Shown here: positions 1 to 5,761 of the stretch, piece by piece
How positions within the stretch are numbered: position 1 is the stretch's first letter
Layout: each line of letters begins with the position of its first letter
Assembly: GCA_947074165.1 (NCBI GenBank)
Contig: CAMTOT010000204.1
Location: forward strand, 1-5,812
Reading direction: 5' to 3'
DNA: 5,812 nt
Source of the DNA: an uncultured Bacteroidales bacterium
GTDB lineage: Bacteria > Bacteroidota > Bacteroidia > Bacteroidales > JAUNSR01
Program-made: the position numbers and the translations under genes
Notes under the pieces: generated by a model
Told to the model about the DNA's origin: nothing
What the model saw: the letters and a program-made list of their open reading frames with translations, nothing else
Databases searched by the model: none

Positions 1-82
1 TATTTTCGATATAAGGGATATATTCATCTAGAATAGCTTTTTCAATATCTTTTGTATTGCCATCAATCATTGCTATTATCAT
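1..82 (-). CDS. Unidentified protein, N-terminal 27 residues only (runs off the left edge)
   Basis: Reading leftwards from an ATG at 82-80, the frame stays open to the window edge and gives MIIAMIDGNTKDIEKAILDE followed by YIPYIEN. A GGAGG stretch (minus strand 90-86) lies three bases before the ATG, which supports this start, although such sites are rare in Bacteroidota. An in-frame ATG at codon 5 is a possible alternative start. The fragment is too short to show a domain. The hydrophobic MIIAMI start resembles a first beta strand, followed by a charged helix, but I do not recognise the family and assign no function. About 350 bases without a gene separate it from the next gene, which is transcribed in the same direction and ends in its own hairpin, so the two are probably separate transcripts. 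The frame could still be chance in AT-rich DNA. Confidence 0.42.
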   Translation of the reverse strand, partial: MIIAMIDGNTKDIEKAILDEYIPYIEN

Positions 83-370
83 AGGCCTCCATTAATTAAT
101 AAACACAGTATTTTAAAAATATAGCTTTGCACTTATTACAATATAAATTTACAAATTAAATAAATTAATTCTAAATATCAGACAGCTTAATACAATAAAT
201 AACAATACAAGACATCACATCTCATTATAAATAATCATTATAAACAACAGATACAGTAGATAAAAAACCAATAACTATAAATATACTTCATATCAATCAT
301 GTAAATACAATCAAATACATCTACAGAACATAAAGAGAATTCTAATAATAATCAAAAAAATTTTTCACTA
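83..370. other. Gene-free AT-rich gap with strong C-over-G skew
   Basis: I see no credible coding frame here on either strand. From 131 to 360 I count about 34 C and 10 G on the plus strand, the rest being A or T. A short direct repeat, tcattataaa, occurs at 222-231 and 235-244. No clean TAnnTTTG promoter was found on the minus strand for the gene starting at 82. The stretch probably holds that gene's promoter and leader, but nothing in it proves this. Confidence 0.5.
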
Positions 371-408
371 AAAGCCGAAGGACATTAAAATAAAAATCCT
401 TCGGCTTT
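371..408 (-). terminator. Hairpin terminator after the HU-winged-helix gene
   Basis: A perfect 12-bp stem (371-382 with 397-408, aaagccgaagga / tccttcggcttt) closes a 14-base loop. It starts 24 bases past the minus-strand stop codon at 433. Read on the minus strand, a run of seven T lies about ten bases beyond the stem. The T run is not directly adjacent, so this is a good hairpin but an imperfect intrinsic terminator. It is the only strong stem between the two minus-strand genes. Confidence 0.75.
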
Positions 409-432
409 AAAATATTCAGTACATAAAAAACA

Positions 433-1056
433 CTAACCAAACACATCTACTTTTATAGGAGTAAGATCAATATTGGTTGCATCATATTTAACAAATATCC
501 CCTGCACATCCCTTTTTAATAATTTATTTTCAATAAGTATATCTAAATCACGATAAGCAGTGCGAAGCGAGCATTTATTATGTACAGCAACATCCCATAC
601 AGATACACGCTGCCGTTGATCGACAAAACTCACGATACGGTCAAGTCGAGTCAAAGGATCTAACGTATTTACATTTAAGGACCCAACTTTTTTAAAAGGC
701 ACATCCATAAGCTCGGTCAGGATATCCTGATCCGGTTCATAATTAATAGTTTTTACATAAACACTAATATTTGAAGCTCTACCGGGATTAATCTCTTTTT
801 TTACTCCAAGACTTAAAGTAAACTTTCCGATTCGATTTATTTTAACAGGCATTCCATGCTTAAATGCATCTATCATTTGTGCCTGTATTGCTCTGATTAT
901 TCCTACATAGTCGCTTTCCGTAAAAGATGTATATTCGGATATCTTATGAGCTACTATTTCTGAGTCAACAAAAGTTTTACTAAATGGGATAGCATGATAC
1001 TCTTGTTTTGTATTTTTGAGTTGACTGTGTTTTACAATCTTATATCTTATTGACAT
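433..1056 (-). CDS. HU-like DNA-binding protein fused to a C-terminal winged-helix domain
   Basis: This 207-residue protein probably binds DNA as a local regulator or nucleoid protein. Residues 1-125 look like the Bacteroidota HU-related domain: an MSIRYKIVKH start, a helical section around 31-68, then the HU-like VKINRIGKFTLSLG strand segment (71-84). Residues 135-192 look like a DeoR-type winged helix, with probable recognition helix SLRTAYRDLDIL at 163-174 and a wing near 180-191. Plain HU is about 90 residues, so the second domain more than doubles it. As I recall, Pfam's HU-HIG family covers HU domains fused to winged helices in this phylum, so the architecture itself is known. The ATG at 1056-1054 suits the family's start. 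The gene is divergent from asnB. A palindromic motif cluster lies 40-121 bases upstream of its start, which suggests autoregulation (inference). No ligand, target or partner can be read from the sequence. Confidence 0.85.
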   Translation of the reverse strand: MSIRYKIVKHSQLKNTKQEYHAIPFSKTFVDSEIVAHKISEYTSFTESDYVGIIRAIQAQMIDAFKHGMPVKINRIGKFTLSLGVKKEINPGRASNISVYVKTINYEPDQDILTELMDVPFKKVGSLNVNTLDPLTRLDRIVSFVDQRQRVSVWDVAVHNKCSLRTAYRDLDILIENKLLKRDVQGIFVKYDATNIDLTPIKVDVFG

Positions 1057-1095
1057 AGTATTATTTTTTTAAAGGTTACTGCTATAAATGATTGT

Positions 1096-1177
1096 CACGT
1101 ACATGGCAGAGCTCTGACTAGCACGTGTCACACCTTTGCCATGAGCTTGACATGACTCTGCCATGTACGTGGCAGAG
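1096..1177. promoter_or_regulatory. Cluster of palindromic motif copies, possible operator of the HU-winged-helix gene
   Basis: A 16-base sequence, ctctgccatgtacgtg, occurs at 1156-1171 and as its exact reverse complement at 1096-1111. A third copy at 1134-1149 matches at 12 of 16 positions and starts 22 bases before the right-hand copy, about two helical turns. The right-hand copy is also half of a 22-base imperfect palindrome (1156-1177, ctctgcca / tggcagag arms). Other small palindromes, cagagctctg (1107-1116) and cacgtg (1122-1127), lie inside. The cluster is clearly richer in G and C than the DNA around it. Its place just upstream of a predicted DNA-binding gene fits an operator. It could also be a structured leader or a recombination site. 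Confidence 0.5.
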
Positions 1178-1237
1178 AATAATTACAGTAAGGATTGAAT
1201 TTTTGACATTTTGTTTCATAATTAATAAATATTAGAT

Positions 1238-1285
1238 GATTAATTAAAGACAACGATTGATTAATTACAAAATAGAATTAATCAA
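1238..1285. repeat. Three gattaatt copies: two direct at 21-bp spacing, one inverted
   Basis: The sequence gattaatta occurs at 1238-1246 and 1259-1267, exactly 21 bases apart, so both lie on the same face of the helix. The inverse, aattaatc, follows at 1276-1283. The second and third copies form a 10-bp inverted repeat, ttgattaatt / aattaatcaa (1257-1266 and 1276-1285), around a nine-base loop. It lies about 175 bases before the asnB promoter -33 element and 180 bases upstream of the HU-winged-helix start. A regulator site is possible, but the motif is pure A/T apart from one base, so chance is a serious alternative. Confidence 0.35.
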
Positions 1286-1458
1286 CCCTTTATTAATATA
1301 CGTATTTATTTGTAAAAAACAGCAAAATACGGCCCTATTTACATATAAAATGTAAAATCAACATCTCCTCGCTTATTGCAGTTTGTTGCTCAAAATAGCC
1401 TATTGGCAGACATTTGCTACAATAATAAATAATTCAATATCATTTTTCCTTTATTTTA

Positions 1459-1489
1459 TTTGCATCGATAGCAATATTCACTATATTTG
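1459..1489 (+). promoter_or_regulatory. Bacteroidota-type promoter of asnB
   Basis: A TTTG -33 element at 1459-1462 and a TATATTTG -7 element at 1482-1489 are separated by 19 bases. Both match the Bacteroides consensus (TTTG and TAnnTTTG). Transcription should begin a few bases after 1489, leaving a leader of roughly 70 bases before the asnB ATG at 1565. No other perfect TAnnTTTG was noticed on the plus strand between 1057 and 1564. Confidence 0.75.
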
Positions 1490-1511
1490 CAATATATAAC
1501 AACAATTAGTT

Positions 1512-1543
1512 TGTCTTTTTACTTAACCACAAACAAAAAGACA
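1512..1543 (+). other. Hairpin in the asnB leader
   Basis: A perfect 9-bp inverted repeat (tgtcttttt at 1512-1520, aaaaagaca at 1535-1543) encloses a 14-base loop, inside the predicted untranslated leader. It ends 21 bases before the asnB start codon. The stem is mostly A-T and so weak. It does not resemble a known riboswitch. A modest effect on translation or RNA stability is possible, and chance is equally so. Confidence 0.3.
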
Positions 1544-1564
1544 CGTAAAACACAATTATATATT

Positions 1565-3232
1565 ATGTGCGGAATCGTATGTGTATTTGACTTAAAACAG
1601 AGTGCGGCGTCACTACGTCCACAAGTTTTGAAGATGGCAAAGAAAATTCGCCATCGCGGGCCGGATTGGTCTGGTATTTATTCAGGTGAAAAAGCGATTC
1701 TGGCTCACGAAAGATTATCTATCGTTGACCCGGAATCAGGTGGACAACCTTTATATAGCAAAGACGGTAAAACCGTACTTGCCGTAAATGGTGAAATATA
1801 TAATCACCTTACATTCCGTAACGAACTAAAAAATAATTACGAATTCCTGACAGGATCTGACTGTGAAGTTATACTTGCTCTTTATCGTAAAGAGGGGGTT
1901 TCTTTTATTGAGAAGCTAAATGGAATTTTTGCATTTGCGCTTTATGATATTGAAAATGACACATACCTAATTGCCCGCGACCATATGGGTATTATACCTC
2001 TATATTATGGTTATGACAATCAAGGTTCTTTTTATGTGGCATCTGAATTAAAATCTCTTGAGGGATATTGTTCGGTTATTAAAACATTCCCTCCGGGACA
2101 TTATCTTGACAGTAGAGACGGTCATGTAATAAAAAAATGGTATAAACGAGACTGGTCTGAATTCGAGAATGTAAAAGATAATAAAACATCAATCGCTAAT
2201 CTGCGTGATGCTCTTGAAGACTCAGTAAAAAGACAATTGATGTCTGACGTGCCTTACGGTGTATTACTTTCAGGTGGACTTGACTCTTCTGTCATCTCTG
2301 CTATTGCCAAGAAGTATGCATCTGAGCGAGTTGAATCTGACGGAAAAGAGAAAGCCTGGTGGCCACAACTTCACTCCTTTGCAGTGGGACTAAAGGGTGC
2401 CCCCGACCTTATCGCGGCTAAGAAGGTAGCAGATCACATAGGGACAGTTCATCATGAGATCAATTATACTGTACAAGAAGGTCTTGACGCTATACGTGAT
2501 GTGATATACTATCTTGAGACGTATGATGTGACTACCGTAAGAGCATCAACTCCGATGTATTTACTTGCGCGTGTCATTAAATCTATGGGGATAAAAATGG
2601 TTCTATCGGGCGAAGGTGCAGACGAGCTATTTGGTGGATATCTATATTTCCATAAAGCTCCTGATGCTCAGGCTTTCCATGACGAGACTGTACGTAAGCT
2701 TAACAAGTTATATCTTTATGATTGCCTAAGAGCAAACAAAGCTCTTGCGGCATGGGGTGTAGAGGGACGCGTGCCTTTCCTTGACAAAGAGTTTATGGAT
2801 GTGGCAATGCGTTTAAACCCTGAAGATAAAATGGCTAAAGGTGGCAAAATGGAGAAATGGGTAGTACGTAAAGCTTTTGAAGATTACCTGCCGAAGGAGA
2901 TTGTGTGGAGACAGAAAGAGCAATTTTCTGATGGTGTAGGTTATAGCTGGATTGATTCACTTAAAGAGGTGACATCTTCACGTGTGACGGATGAGATGAT
3001 GGATAATGCGGCTTCTCGTTTCCCAATCAACACTCCGATGAATAAGGAGGAGTATTACTACCGCACTATTTTTGAAGAACACTTCCCTTCAGCGACAGCT
3101 GCACAGACAGTACCATCTATCCCGTCTGTAGCATGTAGTACAGCAGAGGCTTTAGCTTGGGATCAATCTTTCCGTAATATGAACGACCCATCAGGAAGAG
3201 CGGTAAAAGCTATTCACGAACAGGCTTATTAA
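1565..3232 (+). CDS. asnB: Asparagine synthetase B (glutamine-hydrolysing)
   Basis: This cytosolic enzyme makes asparagine from aspartate, ATP and glutamine. The 555-residue length is almost that of E. coli AsnB (554). Residues 1 to about 200 form the class II glutaminase domain: Cys2 in MCGIVCVFD is the nucleophile once Met is removed, with RHRGPD (29-34), Arg50, NGEIYNH (75-81) and Asp99 in TGSDCE lining the glutamine site. The rest is the synthetase domain, with the ATP-binding SGGLDSS loop (236-242), SGEGADELFGGY (348-359) and GVEGRVPFLD (398-407). I chose the ATG at 1565 because Cys2 must follow the initiator Met. The frame is open for 26 more codons upstream to a TTG at 1487, but that TTG lies inside the -7 promoter element. 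The gene stands alone, with its own promoter and a terminator shared with convergent rlmH. All key residues I checked are present. Confidence 0.96.
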   Translation: MCGIVCVFDLKQSAASLRPQVLKMAKKIRHRGPDWSGIYSGEKAILAHERLSIVDPESGGQPLYSKDGKTVLAVNGEIYNHLTFRNELKNNYEFLTGSDCEVILALYRKEGVSFIEKLNGIFAFALYDIENDTYLIARDHMGIIPLYYGYDNQGSFYVASELKSLEGYCSVIKTFPPGHYLDSRDGHVIKKWYKRDWSEFENVKDNKTSIANLRDALEDSVKRQLMSDVPYGVLLSGGLDSSVISAIAKKYASERVESDGKEKAWWPQLHSFAVGLKGAPDLIAAKKVADHIGTVHHEINYTVQEGLDAIRDVIYYLETYDVTTVRASTPMYLLARVIKSMGIKMVLSGEGADELFGGYLYFHKAPDAQAFHDETVRKLNKLYLYDCLRANKALAAWGVEGRVPFLDKEFMDVAMRLNPEDKMAKGGKMEKWVVRKAFEDYLPKEIVWRQKEQFSDGVGYSWIDSLKEVTSSRVTDEMMDNAASRFPINTPMNKEEYYYRTIFEEHFPSATAAQTVPSIPSVACSTAEALAWDQSFRNMNDPSGRAVKAIHEQAY

Positions 3233-3240
3233 AAAGATAA

Positions 3241-3280
3241 AAGAGTCAGCGACAGGAGTTAATCTATTCGCTGACTTTTT
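3241..3280. terminator. Bidirectional hairpin terminator between asnB and rlmH
   Basis: A perfect 9-bp stem (agtcagcga at 3244-3252, tcgctgact at 3268-3276), extendable through a G-T pair and two A-T pairs, is followed on the plus strand by a run of five T at 3276-3280. It begins about ten bases after the asnB stop. On the minus strand the same stem is followed by a T-rich stretch (TCTTTTATCTTTTT), and it lies just past the rlmH stop at 3292, so it can serve both convergent genes. Confidence 0.85.
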
Positions 3281-3291
3281 ATATTATAATA

Positions 3292-3765
3292 TTATTCGTG
3301 ATGATATGGCTCATTATTCATAATAGTGAAGGCTCTGTAAATCTGTTCAACAAAAAATACTCTAACCATTTGATGTGAAAATGTCATTTTTGACAATGAT
3401 ATTTTTTCTGATGCCATTTCATAGATTCTTTGCGAGAAACCGTAAGGGCCACCTACTATAAATACCAGTCTTTTATTTACCGTGTGCATCTTTTTCTCAA
3501 TATAATTAGAGAATTGCATAGATGTAAACTCTTTTCCTTTTTCATCAAGCAATACTATATTATCACCCGGCTGAAGCGATTTAATTATGAGATCAGCTTC
3601 TCTTTCTTTTTGCTGCTCGAAACTCAGATTCTTCGCATTCTTAAGCTCCGGAATAACCTCCATTTCAAAAGGTATATAATATTTTAGACGTGATTTGTAA
3701 TCTTCAATTGCATCGGTTGTGTATTTACCGGTTGTTTTTCCAATTACTAAAAAATGAATCTTCAT
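3292..3765 (-). CDS. rlmH: 23S rRNA (pseudouridine1915-N3)-methyltransferase RlmH
   Basis: RlmH methylates pseudouridine 1915 in helix 69 of 23S rRNA on the assembled 70S ribosome, using S-adenosylmethionine. The 157-residue protein is the usual family length (155 in E. coli) and consists of a single SPOUT methyltransferase fold. Visible signatures are LLDEKGKEF (72-80), the cofactor-loop stretch VFIVGGPYGF (101-110), and the conserved C-terminal block from SLSKMTFSHQMVR (123-135) through EQIYRAF (140-146) to PYHHE (153-157), which supplies knotted-core and rRNA-contact residues. The ATG at 3765-3763 gives the standard MKIHFLVIGKT start. The gene converges on asnB and is divergent from nadC across 66 bases. 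I recall the rlmH/nadC pairing as common in Bacteroidales. A TATCTTTG box on the minus strand (3832-3825) may be its -7 element, but I saw no matching -33 element. Confidence 0.96.
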   Translation of the reverse strand: MKIHFLVIGKTTGKYTTDAIEDYKSRLKYYIPFEMEVIPELKNAKNLSFEQQKEREADLIIKSLQPGDNIVLLDEKGKEFTSMQFSNYIEKKMHTVNKRLVFIVGGPYGFSQRIYEMASEKISLSKMTFSHQMVRVFFVEQIYRAFTIMNNEPYHHE

Positions 3766-3794
3766 TGTCTTATATCTAATTTATTGTATTTTTG
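3765..3794 (+). promoter_or_regulatory. Bacteroidota-type promoter of nadC
   Basis: A TTG at 3765-3767 and a TATTTTTG -7 element at 3787-3794 are 19 bases apart, the same arrangement as the asnB promoter. The -33 element touches the rlmH start codon on the opposite strand. Transcription should start near 3800, leaving a leader of only about 30 bases before the nadC ATG at 3832. Confidence 0.65.
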
Positions 3795-3812
3795 CATAAT
3801 TAAATATTATGC
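3794..3812. promoter_or_regulatory. 19-bp palindrome overlapping the nadC promoter, possible operator
   Basis: Seven-base arms, gcataat (3794-3800) and attatgc (3806-3812), flank five bases. The left arm begins on the last base of the nadC -7 element and spans the expected transcription start, a usual place for a repressor site. It also lies downstream of the candidate rlmH -7 box (3832-3825), so it could affect both divergent genes. No bound protein can be named. In AT-rich DNA a palindrome this short may be chance. Confidence 0.35.
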
Positions 3813-3831
3813 TTATTAATAATACAAAGAT

Positions 3832-4677
3832 ATGGAAACTGTTGATAAACTAATTGATGATCTTATTAAACTGGCTTTTTCTGAAGATATAGGAGATGGC
3901 GACCACACTACTCTATGCTGTATCCCGGCTGAGGAAAAGGGAAAATCTAAATTACTTGTAAAGGAAGAAGGTATACTTGCCGGTGTGGAGATTGCGAAAA
4001 AGGTGTTCGCAAAATTTGATCCGGAACTTGAAATGGAAGTGTTTATCAACGATGGGACTCATGTAAAACCGGGCGATATTGCCTTTATTGTGTCGGGAAA
4101 AACTCAGTCTTTACTTCAGACTGAACGTCTGATGCTTAATATTATGCAACGTATGAGCGGTATTGCTACCGTTACAAATAAATATGTTAAGGAACTTGAG
4201 GGAACTAACACAAGAGTACTTGACACCCGCAAAACAACACCGGGCCTTCGCATGCTTGAGAAAGCGGCAGTTAAGATTGGTGGTGGATGTAATCACCGTA
4301 TTGGCTTGTTTGATATGATCCTGCTTAAGGACAATCATGTGGATTTTGCCGGCGGTATTGAAAATGCGGTTACTAAGGCTAAAGCTTACTGCAATGAGAA
4401 GGGAAAAGACCTTAAAATAGAACTTGAGGTTAGAAATTTTGATGAATTGAATCAGGCTCTTGCTGTTGGCGTAGATCGTGTTATGCTTGATAATTTTACT
4501 CCTGCTGATACGAAGAAGGCTGTTGAGTTGATTAATGGAAGAATTGAAACTGAGTCTTCAGGTGGTATTACTTTTGCTACTTTAAGAGAGTATGCTGAGT
4601 GTGGCGTGGACTTTATTTCTGTGGGTGCATTGACACACTCTGTTAAGGGACTTGACATGAGTTTTAAGGCTTGCTGA
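3832..4677 (+). CDS. nadC: Nicotinate-nucleotide pyrophosphorylase (quinolinate phosphoribosyltransferase)
   Basis: NadC converts quinolinate and phosphoribosyl pyrophosphate to nicotinate mononucleotide, CO2 and pyrophosphate, the step that commits de novo synthesis to NAD. At 281 residues it has the usual length. The N-terminal domain carries EDIGDGDHTT (18-27) and LLQTERLMLNIMQRMSGIAT (94-113), with Arg99 a probable substrate contact. The barrel carries LDTRKTTPGLR (130-140), KIGGGCNHRIGLFD (148-161), LLKDNH (164-169), IELEVRN (196-202), MLDNF (218-222), ESSGGI (241-246) and FISVGALTHS (261-270). Arg133, Lys134, His155, Arg156, Lys166, Glu199 and Asp220 correspond to the known active-site set. 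The ATG at 3832 fits the family start and a 30-base leader. No nadA or nadB is visible nearby. The gene appears to be a single-gene transcript between its own promoter and a strong hairpin. Confidence 0.96.
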   Translation: METVDKLIDDLIKLAFSEDIGDGDHTTLCCIPAEEKGKSKLLVKEEGILAGVEIAKKVFAKFDPELEMEVFINDGTHVKPGDIAFIVSGKTQSLLQTERLMLNIMQRMSGIATVTNKYVKELEGTNTRVLDTRKTTPGLRMLEKAAVKIGGGCNHRIGLFDMILLKDNHVDFAGGIENAVTKAKAYCNEKGKDLKIELEVRNFDELNQALAVGVDRVMLDNFTPADTKKAVELINGRIETESSGGITFATLREYAECGVDFISVGALTHSVKGLDMSFKAC

Positions 4678-4685
4678 TAAAGTAT

Positions 4686-4734
4686 TATCATATTGCATTT
4701 GTTAAATGCAATATGATATAATTACTATTTTTTT
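4686..4734 (+). terminator. Terminator after nadC: 15-bp perfect hairpin and T run
   Basis: Arms tatcatattgcattt (4686-4700) and aaatgcaatatgata (4704-4718) pair without mismatch around a three-base loop, starting nine bases after the nadC stop. A run of seven T follows at 4728-4734. The stem is AT-rich but very long, and the T run is nine bases past it. It separates nadC from the glycosyltransferase genes. Confidence 0.8.
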
Positions 4735-4761
4735 AATCATTACCTATGTTATTTAATAATT

Positions 4762-5706
4762 ATGAATAATCATAAAAACATAATACCTATAGCATTTGCA
4801 TTTGATGATAACTTAATAATCCCTGCATTTATTTGCATTACATCGTTATTAGAGAATGCCAATGATAATACTTTTTATGATATTCACATACTGCATGATA
4901 AAGATACATCAATCAATAAGCAACAGTTTGAATGCCTAAATCAGAAATATAGTAATTTCAACATTGAGACTCATTCTTTAGACAATCCTTTTAATGAAGG
5001 ATTTGAAATAAGAGGAATATCTAAGGCTGCGTATTACAGACTACTAATACCAGAACTAATTACTAAATACAATAAAATTATATACACTGATGTTGATATT
5101 ATATTTAGAACAGATCTATCGAACCTTTATAATACTGATATATCTAATTATAACATTGGTGCTTGCATAGATTTAGGTTTGACACTAGATCCTGAATGCT
5201 TAGAATATATTAAATCACTAAATATATCCGAAAAAAGCAAGTATATTCAGTCTGGTGTACTTCTCATAAACAGCTATAAACTAAGAGAAGCTAACTTAAC
5301 TAATAAATTTAAAGAATTATCAGGTCATAAACTAAGATATCAAGATCAGGATATTCTTAATATCACATGTGACAAAAGCATTTATTTTCTTCCTATAAAA
5401 TATAATATGACAGATAATGCTTTTCGCCATATTATAAACAGGAATAACAAATTACTGAATATATATTCAGAAGAAGAGTGTAAAGAGGGAGTAGATGAAG
5501 GGATTATACATTATAATGGACATAAACCCTGGAAATCTTATTGTGCCAATTTTGATATTTGGTGGGAATATTACAGAAAATCAGTAATATTTGATCAAGA
5601 ATTTTACTTTAATTTCTTTTATTCCAGAATAGACGATTTTGATAAATTGTCTTTATGGAAAAGAATTAAAATTTTAATTAGATATTTTATAATAGGACGA
5701 AAATAA
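4762..5706 (+). CDS. Family 8 glycosyltransferase (LPS/capsule type)
   Basis: This is probably a retaining, metal-dependent sugar transferase using a nucleotide sugar, acting on a lipopolysaccharide or capsule precursor at the inner face of the cytoplasmic membrane. The 314-residue protein shows the family 8 layout: nucleotide-binding start IIPIAFAFDDN (7-17), ITSLLENA (26-33), the metal-binding DVD (Asp110, Asp112) in IIYTDVDIIF (106-115), YIQSGVLLIN (161-170), YQDQDILN (193-200) and IHYNGHKPWK (249-258). A basic, hydrophobic tail, SLWKRIKILIRYFIIGRK (297-314), could attach to the membrane. Donor and acceptor cannot be told. The ATG at 4762 puts the first strand at residue 7, normal for the family. 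I saw no clear promoter between it and the nadC terminator. The gene is more AT-rich than nadC, and 9 of its 12 Arg codons are AGA, against 4 of 10 in nadC, which hints at a variable, transferred surface-polysaccharide locus. Confidence 0.92.
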   Translation: MNNHKNIIPIAFAFDDNLIIPAFICITSLLENANDNTFYDIHILHDKDTSINKQQFECLNQKYSNFNIETHSLDNPFNEGFEIRGISKAAYYRLLIPELITKYNKIIYTDVDIIFRTDLSNLYNTDISNYNIGACIDLGLTLDPECLEYIKSLNISEKSKYIQSGVLLINSYKLREANLTNKFKELSGHKLRYQDQDILNITCDKSIYFLPIKYNMTDNAFRHIINRNNKLLNIYSEEECKEGVDEGIIHYNGHKPWKSYCANFDIWWEYYRKSVIFDQEFYFNFFYSRIDDFDKLSLWKRIKILIRYFIIGRK

Positions 5707-5708
5707 TT

Positions 5709-5761
5709 ATGAAAATTGCGGTTTTAATAACTTGCTACAACAGAAAGCCCAAAACATTGAA
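5709..5761 (+). CDS. Family 2 glycosyltransferase, first 17 codons only
   Basis: Two bases after the preceding stop codon an ATG opens a frame reading MKIAVLITCYNRKPKTL. The pattern of a hydrophobic strand followed by TCYNR, with basic residues after it, is the usual start of family 2 inverting glycosyltransferases and their nucleotide-binding fold. The rest is missing because adapter sequence replaces genomic DNA from about 5762. The two-base gap implies co-transcription, and probably translational coupling, with the family 8 gene, as expected in a polysaccharide operon. Read onwards into the adapter, the frame would add KDRKSVV and stop at 5781-5783; those residues are artificial. The family call rests on 17 residues only. 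Confidence 0.7.

Noticed and set aside
122..129. TAGCTTTG, a match to the -7 promoter consensus on the plus strand
   Set aside because: There is no -33 element at the right distance and no plus-strand gene downstream before 1565. The hairpin at 371-408 has no T run on the plus strand, so a small RNA ending there is not supported.
222..244. Direct repeat tcattataaa, possible CRISPR or iteron
   Set aside because: There are only two ten-base copies, 13 bases apart, in low-complexity AT DNA, with no spacers and no further units.
1096..1171. Invertible promoter like those of Bacteroides capsule loci
   Set aside because: The inverted repeats are exact, but the 44-base segment between them is short for such switches and holds only CACCTTTG, one mismatch from the -7 consensus, with no -33 element. 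No invertase gene is in view, and the repeats are themselves part of a wider palindromic array.
1057..1486. Promoter for the HU-winged-helix gene on the minus strand
   Set aside because: A promoter must exist, but I found no perfect TAnnTTTG with a spaced TTG on the minus strand here, so none is listed.
3430..3687. 85-codon plus-strand frame
   Set aside because: It lies wholly antisense within rlmH, has low-complexity, Phe- and Ile-rich content and no promoter or family likeness.
3816..4049. 77-codon minus-strand frame rich in Ser
   Set aside because: It is antisense to the start of nadC, whose motifs are intact. The Ser-rich content is what a reversed coding frame gives.
4111..4338. 75-codon minus-strand frame
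   Set aside because: It is antisense to the conserved core of nadC and shows no recognisable domain.
4452..4691. 79-codon minus-strand frame
   Set aside because: It is antisense to the 3' part of nadC and begins inside the terminator hairpin.
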